64,000 nucleotides of DNA from positions 4,650,001 to 4,714,000 of the forward strand of contig CM048847.1 in assembly GCA_026545225.1 (NCBI GenBank), in the 5' to 3' direction. Made by a program: the position numbers and the translations under genes. Position 1 is the first letter of the stretch. Each line of letters starts with the position of its first letter. A model generated the notes under the pieces. It was not told the origin of the DNA and searched no databases. It saw nothing but the letters and a program-made list of their open reading frames with translations. The stretch is from Cornus controversa (taxonomy: Eukaryota; Streptophyta; Magnoliopsida; Cornales; Cornaceae). Below, in pieces: positions 51,072 through 62,590 of the stretch.

Positions 51072-53337
51072 TATCACGCCCCGATTCCCAAGGCCCAGAA
51101 ATCGAGGTGTGATCCCCGTGAGATCACCCTCACGACATAACCTCCACCTGATCATACAATTCAATTTCCTATTATTTTTACGAAAATCGGGCATGACCCA
51201 TTCTAAATAATCAGCTCCTGGCATATTACACCTGCTTTACAATTCATATGGACACTTCTGGGCACGTGTCCCCCCAGCATTTATATCTAACAGTAAATAT
51301 GGACACTTCTGGGCCCGTGTCCCCCCAATATTTTTACAACATGCATAAATAATCATAAATATACATGCCTCAGTCCTTGAATGTCCGTATTAAATACATA
51401 CATCACATGAATAAATACAACAGAAGGAACTGAATCTACGTAATCGCCTCATACATTTAATCCAAATGTAATACATCTATCTATCCAAAATCCTGAACAT
51501 AAATTAGATTCTAAGGAATCTAATTACTACTTCTGTAACTGGTGCTATCAGTTTCCCCAACTGACTCCAAAACCAGCAACACCTGCAAAACCTGGGAGGG
51601 GGTGAGCTCAAAGGCCCAACAAGGTATGTAGAACCATACTATCACTGCTGCAGTAGGTCGATCCTCACATATTCTCAAAAATATACTTATGCACTTAAAT
51701 ATATCACAATATTTAAGACCATGCCCCACCTAGCATGCATGAACCAATGATGTATATGGCTACTCTAGCACATATGAACATACAAAATCCACTATACATG
51801 ATTTTAGAAATCATTTTCAACATGCTTGAGAACAGTAAACATTCCGCACCAATATGTATAAAGAACATATATGTCTATTTACATAAAACAATGTAAATCA
51901 ATCATCACGTCCCCTACCCGACAAGTAGCAATCCCAAATGCAATGAAGATGCATTTAAACCATACAACATGCGCAAAAGCAATAGATATCCAATATATAT
52001 CATGTTCTGTCACAAACAACGCATATATAAGAATGCGTTAAACACAAAGCATGCTTCACAATCGATAATGTAAGCAAGTTCACACACTTGTCTCTCTCTC
52101 GGGCTCAACCCGATATCCTAACATGATTCTCAACCAATCATGTGACCTGGAACGCCTCCCACAACCATCTCACGACCTTGACCTACTCCGCCAACGTCAT
52201 ACTTCCGGGGCAATATTTTGGTTTGCCCATTGGTGATTAGACCATATTAGCACCGTCACCAATTAATTATCTACTCAAGGTGATTAGACCATATCAGCAC
52301 CGTCACCGAGTATTGGGTAACTCGAAGTGGTTAGACCATATCAGCACCGCCACTGAGCTTATTTTGACTCAAGATGATTAGACCATATCAGCACCGTCAC
52401 CGAGTCTTAGATGGTTCAAGGTGGTTAGACCATATCAGCACCGCCACCGAGTATCTACCTACTCCAAGGTGGATAGACCACTGTCACCGAGTATTTACCT
52501 ACTCCAAGGTGACGTAACCGCTCCAACGCCCTCACTGTGACCGAGTATTGACCTACTCTGGGTGATTTGCCTACTTTATGACCACAACCATACCCGAGTA
52601 TTAACCTACTCTAGGTAATTCAACCACACTTCCCCGTTTCCTCACAACGGCCCCATATATGCATTTCAAACATATAAACACTAAGCATTCAATTTTGTGC
52701 TTCACAATGTACAAGCTAGTTTTAAGAAAACATAGTGTACATTTCGTCTCTGCATAACCACACATATAATTACCTATACATGTAAACCCACGTACAATCA
52801 CGTATGTGTCATTTCCCTCCTATACATGCAATATGGATGCATATATACATAGCATAGTACTTTCATGCTTCAACCCATGCTTATGAATACTAAAAAGAAG
52901 TATCTAACATGTTTCTCATCACATTCCAACACATATAGCACATATATGTTCAATACCCGCATAACATATCACATATGCCAACAATTTCAACCCTAGCACT
53001 TATTTATCATGCTATAATCCATGCATACATTTTCTATAAACAGATAGCATGCATTTCATTCCCGTAAACCCACATGTAATCACGTACATGTCAAATCATG
53101 CATATAAATCACATATGCACCTACACTAGCATAAATACAGTCATGCTCTCATTCAATGCATGTATTCATTACAAGTAGCTAACATGCATTCCAATCACAA
53201 TATATATACACATATATATTACATCACCCACATATGTATCAAGAACATATAAAACACTTAGCACATTTCATGCTTTTCAAATGCTCGCCAAAAGTTAAAT
53301 TCAACTTAGCATGCATTTCTACCACTGCAACCATATC

Positions 53338-53368
<31 letters not shown>

Positions 53369-55585
53369 ACATACATATATATACTTCCTGAACACCATGC
53401 ATAAGAACCACATATGCATACAAGACAACACAGAGCTAAACAGGTATTATTTAGCATACTTTCTACATGATTTCAATCAATACTTACATGCTTGTCACAC
53501 TGCAATTAGGCGATTAATCTAACATGTTATCGGTTCCCAAACCCACACATACATATATATATATACACACGCATATATATATACTCTCATATCCCATGTA
53601 TGCACAACATCCACCTATACCCACATATATATAAGCACCTATATATATATGTATATACACATACCACATATGATTAAATTAATAACATATGTAAATTACT
53701 CAACGTAAATAAAAAGTACGTAAGAGGTAGAGGCAAGAATCAACTTGCCTTAGGTCCCGCTCTCAGCCGGTCCGTGCCTGCAAATCGGCCTCTACCAAGT
53801 CCGGTCCAGTTCCGTGTCCAAGTCACCCACGAACCCGCTTTCGTTCCTTCTCTTTTTGTTTCCATGCTTGGTCCAACCTATGGTCAAAGCCCATACGATC
53901 AATCCCACACTGTCCAACCACCGTGAACTACCATCTCCCTCACCAACCGTGAGCAAAGTCCAACCAAATCATAACCTGCTGTGAATCCCTCTCGTTCGGA
54001 TAACCAAAACAACTCACAACCCAACCTACTGCCAAACAATTTCAAACCGTCAGTCAACGCCACCCGGTTCAACCATCAACCACCCAAACAAATCGGATGC
54101 ATCATCCAAACGAGTCATCTTTATCCAAAACAATGGAACCCATAAACCAGCCCCATCCAGCTCTACAAACCCAAGTTAACCATCCAACAACAATGCACAA
54201 CCCACATAACAGCCCAAAAATGTGGCGGCCCAAGCAAAACCCATTAACTACAAACCTTATCCAAATTCACCACAGCCGTGAAGCCATAACTCCACAGACC
54301 CGTGAGCCACGCTCCTCCATTACCATGGCCGGACATCAATTTCTGACCACCATCCATGTCATTGTCCCAGCTGAACCTTGCACTGCCGGACCACCTCCCA
54401 ATCAACAACTATGGAAGCGAACTTAGCCAAACCATGAACCCAATTATAAATTAGCCTCAGCCATCCCAGCCGAGAATCACCCAAAGCTGAACCAACAACC
54501 ACCTCAACATAGTCACCACCTGCACACCCAGCCGTGAGAAATCCTTTGGTGACCCAATATAAATCAGCTAGCGACTGAACCCAGCCCCTCCATCAACCGT
54601 CGGACAGCCGCCACACTCAAACCGTGAGCATCAGCTACAAACGGCCGAGACCAACCCAGCTTCTCCCATGGCAGGCCCGCGAGTTCACCCGAAACCAGCC
54701 ACGACGCCAGCACCTAGAGCCGAGCCAATCCCACTGGAAGAGGACCCAAAACAGACCATACGGCCACTATAGCAACCTCAAACGATCGCCGAAACTCACC
54801 GGAACCACCCATCGAACCAGCGAACCAAACCCAAAATCGGATCAACCTCGGCCTCCTCCAGCCGTCGCGAACAGCCGCTCCAGCTACGGCCACCGCCGGC
54901 GAACCCACGAACCAGCCACTGAACCCCACCATCTTCCTTCGGTCACGCCACCACGGACCATCCGTCCGAACCCAACGGTGCTCACGCCGGAGCAGCTACC
55001 GCCGAACGGGCCCATGAGCCGCCGGAGCGCCGTCGAGCTCCTCCCCCTTCTCGGTTTCTCTCCCCGATCTCACGATCTCGGCCCCTCTCTCTCTCCCCGA
55101 CTTCTTTCTTCTCTTCTTCCTTCTTTTTCTTTTTCTTTTCTTCTTTTCTTTTCTTTTCTTCTTTTTCTTTTCTTTTCTTCTTTTTCTTTTTCCTTTCTTC
55201 TTTTCTTTTCTCCTTTTTATTTTGGTCCACATACTTTCTCAACTAATCCTCCTCCACATATATATGTATATACATTATTTATATATATATACATAACATC
55301 ATACAATACATGTATTCACATGTATTTTCCCACACTTACTTATATAATTACCAAGATCCCTCTCTATTTATCTATAATTACAGATAGACCCACCATGTGC
55401 ATATATATATATATTCCTATATATATATATATCTATATCCTCCAACTTTATATATATATATATATATATATAATTCCATATATATATATATATAACATAT
55501 TTCTGAATTTTAATTTATTCGAAAAAAAAAAATCGGTCCAGTCCAAAATCACCCGAAACCGATCAAAATTATTCCGGTCCTTACA
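51072..55585 (-). mobile_element. Solo LTR of element B in A2 pol
   Basis: This 4514-bp LTR has no internal region and matching 5-bp duplications, the mark of recombination between two LTRs of one insertion. The left terminus reads TATCACG rather than TGTCACG. It is well diverged from the array LTRs, most in about 51870-52130 and in the G+C-rich part 53770-55080, so it is a different and probably older copy or subfamily. It carries the 48-bp minisatellite (from 52234) and the pyrimidine tract. The reading frame at 54624-55616 is composition-driven and is not called a gene. Confidence 0.93.
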
Positions 55586-58500
55586 TTGGCTTTGTCAACC
55601 TCTATTCCTCTCTTAGACACAATGTGCCCTAGGACAATACCCTCTTGAACCATAAAATGGCTCTTTTCCCAACTAAGAATTAGGTTGGTCTCTTGACATC
55701 GTTTGAGAACACAAGCTAGATTTTGGAGGCATGATTCAAATGAAGGCCCAAAAACGGAAAAATCATCCATAAACACTTCCAAGAATTTTTCCACCATGTC
55801 CGAGAAGATAGACATCATACACCGTTGAAAAGTCGTCGGTGCATTGCACAACCCAAAGGGCATGCGTCTATTAGCAAATGTGCCAAAGGGACATGTAAAG
55901 GTGGTTTTTTCTTGGTCCCTCGGGTCTATAGCAACCTGATTATAGCCGGAATATCCATCCAAAAAATAATAAAAACTTTGCCCGGCTAATCTCTCCAATA
56001 TCTGATCAATGAATGGGAGGGGGAAGTGATCTTTCCGAGTGGCTGAATTTAATTTCCTATAGTCTATGCACACTCTCCAACCCGTGGTGGTGCGTTGGGG
56101 AACTAATTCACCCTTGTCATTTGTTTGTACCGTAATACCTGACTTCTTTGGAACCACTTGAGTGGGACTAACCCACTTGCTATCAGAGATGGGGTATATG
56201 ATTCCCGCATCTAGTAACTTCACCACCTCCTTCATGACAACGTCCTTCATATTTGGATTTAATCGACGTTGTGCCTCCCTTGAGGTCTTAGCATCCTCTT
56301 CCAAGTGTATGCGGTGCATACAAATAGAAGGATCTATTCCCTTGAGATCTGCCACACTCCAGCCTATTGCTTCTTTGTGCTCTGTGAGCACCTTAATAAG
56401 TTCCATCTCTTGATCATTGGTAAGATTGGAAGCAATAATGACTGGAAGGGTCTCATTAGCGCCCAAGAAAATATACTTGAGTGTAGCCGGTAGGGGCTTG
56501 AGCTCAAGTTGTGGTGGGGAAATTAAAGAAGGAGTTTGGGAAGTTTTGGACAAAGGGGGCAAGGGTTCTCTCGGAACTCTCCACTTAGGCAAATCCATGA
56601 CAGTATTAACATCGAGCATGGAATTGACTTCACATATGGATTGCTCAATGTCAAAATCCTCATAGTTGAAGTGATTTAGGCATGCCTCTAAAGGGTCCTT
56701 GGAAAGAATAGAAGGAAGTGCTTCTTGAACAAGGTCGTCCACAACATCGACACAAAAGCACTCACTTTCGTTATTGGATGTGTGGTGAGAAGCATTGAAG
56801 ATGTTCAAGCGGACTTTCATATTCCCAAAAGAGATGTCCATCACTCCGGTACGGCAATTAACGCAATCGTTTGCCGTGGCCAAGAATGGACGACCTAGAA
56901 TGATAGGGATATGATGCTTCAGATTTTGGACCGATTCCGTGTCAAGGACTATGAAGTCCATCGGAAAATAGAATTTGTCCACTTGAATGATGACATCCTC
57001 AATGATGCCACGTGGTTGCCTCACCGAACGGTCGGCAAGTTGTAACACAACCGTGGTATGCTTGAGTTCCCCCAAACCTAGTTGTTGGTAAACTGAGAAT
57101 GGAAGCACATTGACACTAGCCCCTAAATCAAGAAGTGCTTTTTCAAAAGATTGATTTCCGATGGTGCACGAAATGGTCGGAGCACCCGGATCTTTGAATT
57201 TAGGAGGGGCATGGTGTTGGAAAATGGAGCTTATGTGCTCAGTTAAGAGGACTTTCTTAGGAACATTATTCCTAGATTTGCGCTTTTGAGTGCACAAGTC
57301 CTTCAAGAATTTCGCATAGGAGGGAATTTGTCGAATAGCATCAAGGAGAGGGAGATTGATCTTTACTTGTTTGAAGATCTCCATCATGTCTTGGATTTTC
57401 TCTCCTTGCTTCCCGAAATGAGAAGGTTCCTTCAATCTTTGAGGAAAAGGAACCGGAGGTTCATAAGAGGTGTCAAGATTTGGAATCGATGACGACACAA
57501 CTTCACTTGCCTTTCCTTTTGGATTTGAAGGGGTATTTTGCAAATTTGGATTTAACGGAAACGATTTTGGATTTAATTGGGATTCTTTTGGATTTTTAGG
57601 TTGCTCTTGGAATTCCTTTCTCTCTTCCTCCCCTACCTTGGAGTTAATGATTTTGCCACTTCTCAAGGTTGTGATTGATTGAACTTGCTCCGGAGGAGCA
57701 TTACAAGTTGAAGATGATGGATCTTCAATCATATGCACACCTTTGGGGTTCGCCACCGGTTGACTCGGCAACTTACCTTCCTCTCTTCTATTTAAGGCAT
57801 TAGCTAGTTGCCCGATTTGAGCTTCTAACCTAGCCATAGATTGAGCATTGGCTTCAAGCTTAGAGATTGATTGAGAGTGAGTTTGCAATAAGCGGGTTTT
57901 GGCCTCAAGATTGCTTATCACTCTTTCTTCAAAGCTTTGGCTTCTCGGAGGAGGTGGTGGTTGTTGGTAATTAGATCTTTGATTGTACGGTTGAGGGTTT
58001 GGCCTATAATGAGGCTATTGAGAGGGGGAATTAAAAGAGTTGTGCCCTTGGAAAGAGGGACTTGATTCTTGAGGTTTCCATGAGAAAGTCGGATGGTTCT
58101 TGTAACCAGGATTGTACGTGTTTGAATATGGATCATTCAGTTGTTTACATACAAGGCATTCGCTTGCTCTTGAGCATAATCGGGAGATTGCCCGGCAATA
58201 GGACAATCCCGCACGAAATGTGAAGTACTATAGCAAAACAAACAACCTTCCTGATTTTGGACAGATTGGTTTGGAGTAGGCAGCCCATTTTTCATGATTA
58301 AATCCATTTTTTGGGACAAGGCTTCTACTTGCATGGCAACCTCATCTACCCGTGAAATCTCATGCACGCCTCTACAAGGTTGGGTGGCCTTCCCTTTCCT
58401 AGTGGAGGAGCGTTGAGCTGAATTGTTGCTTAGGGTTTGAAAAAGTTTCCATGCCTCATCGGGGCTTTTCGAAAGATATCCACCCCCACACGCGGAGTCT

Positions 58501-59100
58501 ATCATTTGTCTATGTTGCTCACTCACCCCATCATAAAAACTTTGCACTAGCTGCCATTTTGGGACAGCATGATGCGGACAAGATTTTAAAAGATCTTTTA
58601 ACCTCTCCCACGTCTCATGGAATTGTTCTTGGTCAATTTGGGTGAATCCGGTGATTGCTCGTCGAATATCACTTGTCTTACCCATTGGGAAGTATTTTTT
58701 CAAGAACTCTATTTGCATCTCCGCCCAAGAATGGATTGAGTTAGGTTCTAAGGAGTTGAACCAACTTCTAGCTTTATCTTTTAGGGAGAAGGGGAACATA
58801 CGCAGCTTTAGATCATCCTCCGTAAAGTGTGGTACACGAATAGTGGAACACACGGAAAGGAAGTAATCTAAGTGCCGGTACGGATCCTCATTAGGAAGAC
58901 CGTGGAAGCTATTAAGAAGATTGATGGTGGAGGACTTTATTTCGAATTGATTTGCCGCTACATCCGGAAATTGAATACATGAAGGTACTTCAAATGTAGT
59001 CGGAAGGTAAAAGTCCATAAGCAACTCTCCTTGAGGAGGTGGTGGTGGAGGTGGTTGTTCATGATTAAAAGGAGGTAGACCGGGTGGTTGTCTCTCATTT
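55586..59100 (-). pseudogene. gag-pol: Athila gag, protease and RT, 5' part of gag-pol (A2)
   Basis: Reading right to left: gag from a truncated N-terminus at 59100, capsid domain, zinc knuckle, protease D-L-G-A-S near 57120 and reverse transcriptase F-M-D-D at 55762-55773. Defects are a one-base deletion near 58146 (TTTAGCATAC in A1, TTTACATAC here), a CAG-to-TAG stop at 58015-58017, and the missing N-terminus with an in-frame stop at the breakpoint. Between 58014 and the solo LTR the frame is open. Confidence 0.9.
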
Positions 59101-59143
59101 TAGGAGACGTGGTGATGGATTTACATTGGTTATGTAAATGTGT

Positions 59144-59188
<45 letters not shown>

Positions 59189-59983
59189 CTATATGCATAT
59201 TGATGCATGAGGTTTACTGCTTTCAAGCATGTTGAACATGATTTCTAAAATCATGTGTTGTGGGTTTTGTATGTTCATATGTGCTAGAGTAGACACATAC
59301 ATCATTGGTTCATGCATGCTAGGTGGGGCATGGTCTTAAATATTGTGATGTATTTAAGTGCATGTATATTTTTGAGAATATGTGAGGATCGACCTGCTGC
59401 AGCGGTGATAGTATGGTTCTACATACCTTGTTGGGCCTTTGAGCTCACCCCGTCCCAGGTTTTGCAGGTATTGCTGGTTTTGGAGTCAGTTGGGAAAACT
59501 GACAGCACCGGTTGCAGAGGTAGTAAGTAGATTCCTTAGAATCTAACGTATGTCCAGGATAGTGGATAGATAGATACTTTACATTTGGATTAAATGTATA
59601 AAGCGATTATATTGATTCAGTTCCTTCAATTGTATTTATCCATGTGATGTATGTATTTAAATACGGACGTTCAAGGACTGAGACATGTATATTTATGATT
59701 GTATTATGCATGTTGTAGAAATATTGGGGGGGACACGGGCCCAGAAGTGTCCATATTTATTGTTTAGATATAAATGCTGGGGGGACACGTGCCCAGAAGT
59801 GTCCATGTAAATTGCAAAGTAGGTATATCATGCCAGGAGCTGATTATTTAGAATGGGTCATGCCCGATTTTCGTAAAAATGATAGGAAATTGAGGTTGCA
59901 TGATCAGGTGGTGGTTAGAGCGTGAGGGTGAACTCACGGGGTTCACACCTCAGTTTCCGGGCCTCGGGAATCGGGGCGTGACA
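59101..59983 (+). mobile_element. Element B LTR, 3' portion (right flank copy)
   Basis: B LTR sequence starts abruptly after truncated A2 gag at TTAGGAGACGTGG and ends in GGCGTGACA. An AT microsatellite of about 44 bp lies at about 59146-59185. The stretch from 59365 repeats the left flank 172-790. Confidence 0.88.
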
Positions 59984-59986
59984 GGA

Positions 59987-59998
59987 TGGTATCAGAGC
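59987..59998 (+). other. Primer binding site, initiator-Met tRNA type
   Basis: TGGTATCAGAGC lies three bases after the LTR end, as in the left copy and the array. Confidence 0.9.
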
Positions 59999-59999
59999 T

Positions 60000-60296
60000 C
60001 TAGGTTGGAATACCTAGGGACGACGGGTGATGGACGTATCATGTGTATGGTTGAGAAGGTTGGATTATGTTCCTAATACCAGAATGCTAGGAGAGCACTA
60101 GGTTGGAATACCTAGGGGCGACAGGATAGAGTTATGGATTTGAGGAACTCTGTATTGCTGTTAAAGCATTAGGTTGGAAAACCTAGGGTATCAAAGTCAT
60201 AGGTTCGAATACCTAAGGACGGAAGGTCAAATCACGTGTGGATTTGGGGATAGGCAATGGTTGATAGTTATCTAGACGATAGGTTTGATTACCTAT
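60000..60296 (+). repeat. Series of five small hairpins after the B primer site
   Basis: Inverted repeats of the form AGGT-N6-ACCT lie at 60000-60018, 60098-60116, 60170-60185, 60200-60215 and 60279-60296. Loops are TGGAAT, TGGAAT, TGGAAA, TCGAAT and TTGATT. The first abuts the primer site. All B copies in the window carry them. Confidence 0.75.
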
Positions 60297-62499
60297 GTAC
60301 GGTAGTGGAATGACTTGCTCGGATTGAGCAATCCAAATGAAATTGCAAAGTGTTGATATAGAATTGAGTTCAGTTGGTAAAACTCCCAGAATTGGTTGAG
60401 TTTAGACCTTTGATTTGGTGATTAAGTCTCATTAGTGAGCAATGAAGAGATACCGCAAGGAAGTTTGCGAGTGTTTAAGTCCTTAGAGATACTTGGGGAC
60501 TTATGAGATTGGTAAGTGTATTGCCGAAGTTGGCAATTGGGATTGAGATGGGATACAAGGAAGGCATATTGCCGGGGTTGGGCTAACTGGGAAAAATGGC
60601 CTAGCTAGACATTTTTCTTGGATTAGTGCTTCTCTTACAATACGCTGGCTCTTGTGGATGTTGAGTTGTTTCATCTGGATGATGACAGATAAAGAGTTCC
60701 CAATAGTAGGGATATGTCACTGAAAGTGACTGGTATTGATAGCCAAGGTTGCTACTTTCGACTACAGATGTGGATAGATTGGTAGGTGTTTACCAATGAG
60801 TACAGAGGAAGAGAGTAGGTTGGTTTGAACCACTCTAGATTTTGTGTTCTAGTATGTGTGTATACTAGGGGGACTGGGCCGTGTTTCACACTTGCCCAGG
60901 CAGAGGAAGTACCGGGACCATGTGTGGTCAGAGATATTTTCCTGGTGTTAGCCCGAGGGCTAGGGTTTTGATTTATGCATCGTATGTCATATCATGCATG
61001 GTATGTGTTTATTTGATTAGCATGTTGTGTGTTATGTGCTATGTGGTATATGTGATTCATGTGACTGTGCATTACCCTTTTGTGTTGCATTTTGTGTTGC
61101 ATGGCTAGTGGTGACATGTAGTCGCCTAGAAATTCCAGTTTTAAGGATTTGTGAACCTGGGTAGAGGTTTGAAATCGAGTGAACTGTGATGTTGAAATAG
61201 ACACGTAGTGATGGACTTTGAAAGTATAAGTCTGGAATTGTGGAGAAAGGTATGGTTTACCTTGTAGTTTTCCAAACCAAGAGTTTGAAGGATTTGTGGG
61301 GTCCTAGACGAAGCAGTCAGGATCTTGGAGTCTCAAATGAGATGCTGGAAAGGAATGGATAAATACCCGAAAAGCCGGAAACGTCCGTTAGGATTAATGG
61401 ACGAGTAAGTAAATTGGATTCATTCCTTAGGAAATGAGATTTGTGAAGTTAAGGGCATGTAAAACCCTAATCTTGGCACTAAACGCCAATGGAATGTAGT
61501 CCACAAAAGTGGACAGGACTGGATGATTTGTTTTGACAAGTGCACTCCTTATGTGCCTTGACCTCAGTGGTGTACTGTGATGTGCGCATGATAGATGCAG
61601 TTGGATCATAGTGTGGATATGATGTTAAGAGAAGGATGGGTTGATAATGGACGAGGATCCTGACATATGGTATCTGAAGTGAGGATAATTTTTTTTACCG
61701 TGAAGGGGAGAGGTGGACGCAGTGGACGTGTAGACGCAGTGGGCTGCGGCCACTGTATGGCTACTGTAGGTGACCTCAAACTTTCATTGGTGAGGGTTGT
61801 CTAAAGTGAAGTGCTGATATGAAAGGAATTCTCTCTAATTGTCAACTGGCTCCTTGGTGTGAAGGATGAAAAAGGGTAAATAGTTCTCCTCTTAAATAAT
61901 GAGATTGTGAAATCGGTGGGATGTAAGATCCTGGACTTGGCATTGGATTCCAGTGGGTTGTAGTCTATGAGACTGGGCAGGATTATGTGGCTTGCTGCGG
62001 CGAGAACATTGTTATGTGGTTTGTATCGGCGAGTGCACTGTAATGTGCCTTGCTGGTTAGTGCGCTTGTGATGTGCACTGGATTGACGTGGTTTGTGTTG
62101 TGATGATGCCCAGGATATTAGACTAAGCCCGGGAATGATATGCTAGAGATTGAAAGTCATGTCTGATAATAAAAGAATGACTTTGAGTATTGATGATCCC
62201 GAATTATAGGGAAGTATCATTGTGAGTGATTGGAATGATTAGTCAAAGGTGTTGCCTTAGACTAGAGATAGAGACGGACTTGATAGGTCTTGAGGTAGAG
62301 ACTATGGATTCTACGACGCAAGTGCTTCAGAGGATTTCGTGAGTGAACCGTACATGGGCTTAGGAGTCACTCAGCCATGTCACGGAAGTGGTTCTATTGC
62401 CTGGCAGTCGAGATGCACTATTGTGCAAGACTTGAGAGTTATGAGTTAGGTGTTGCAAGTGTAGTGCCTAGGGTATGTGGAAAGAGAAAGTGACGAATC

Positions 62500-62577
62500 A
62501 TTGGCGAGAATGACGTCTGGTAAGGATTGGTTTTGCAAAGACCATGACTATGCTAATTTCGAGGACGAAATTCCTTG
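62500..62577 (+). pseudogene. Possible remnant of a chromovirus-type pol C-terminus
   Basis: A short frame ending N-F-E-D-E-I-P-stop lies directly before the polypurine tract, where chromovirus pol normally ends. It suggests that B derives from a Tekay/Del-like element that lost gag and pol. It is too short to be sure. Confidence 0.4.
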
Positions 62578-62590
62578 AAGGAGGGGAGGT
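62578..62590 (+). other. Polypurine tract of element B
   Basis: AAGGAGGGGAGGT directly precedes the LTR start TGTAAGGACC. The array copies carry the complement at 13896, 20667, 27438 and 34211. Confidence 0.85.

Larger units (their letters stand above)
43536..59100 (-). mobile_element. Athila-like retrotransposon, copy A2 (5'-truncated)
   Basis: This second head-to-tail copy is nearly identical to A1. It shares the LTR at 43536-44835, carries its own 3' region, env-position ORF and gag-pol, and is interrupted by a solo B LTR. It stops in the gag N-terminus at 59100, so its own primer site and 5' LTR are missing. Confidence 0.9.
59984..62590 (+). mobile_element. Element B internal region, right flank copy (complete, non-coding)
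   Basis: This 2607-bp region runs from the primer site to the polypurine tract. It is longer than the array copies mainly because of about 85 bp near 62315-62400 that they lack. No gag or pol domain is seen. It continues past the point where the left copy is cut by A (60254). Confidence 0.88.

Noticed and set aside
54624-55616. A 330-codon plus-strand frame in the solo LTR
   Set aside because: It is antisense to the LTR, runs through the pyrimidine tract and AT microsatellites, and has serine/phenylalanine/tyrosine-isoleucine runs typical of simple sequence.
59987-59998. tRNA-like sequence
   Set aside because: Only the primer-site complement of a tRNA 3' end is present, next to an LTR border; there is no tRNA cloverleaf.
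60881-61108. A 75-codon frame in the right B internal region, and its counterparts in the array
   Set aside because: It is not extended or supported by any known domain and lies in TG/AT-rich repeat-like sequence; counterparts drift with no sign of selection.
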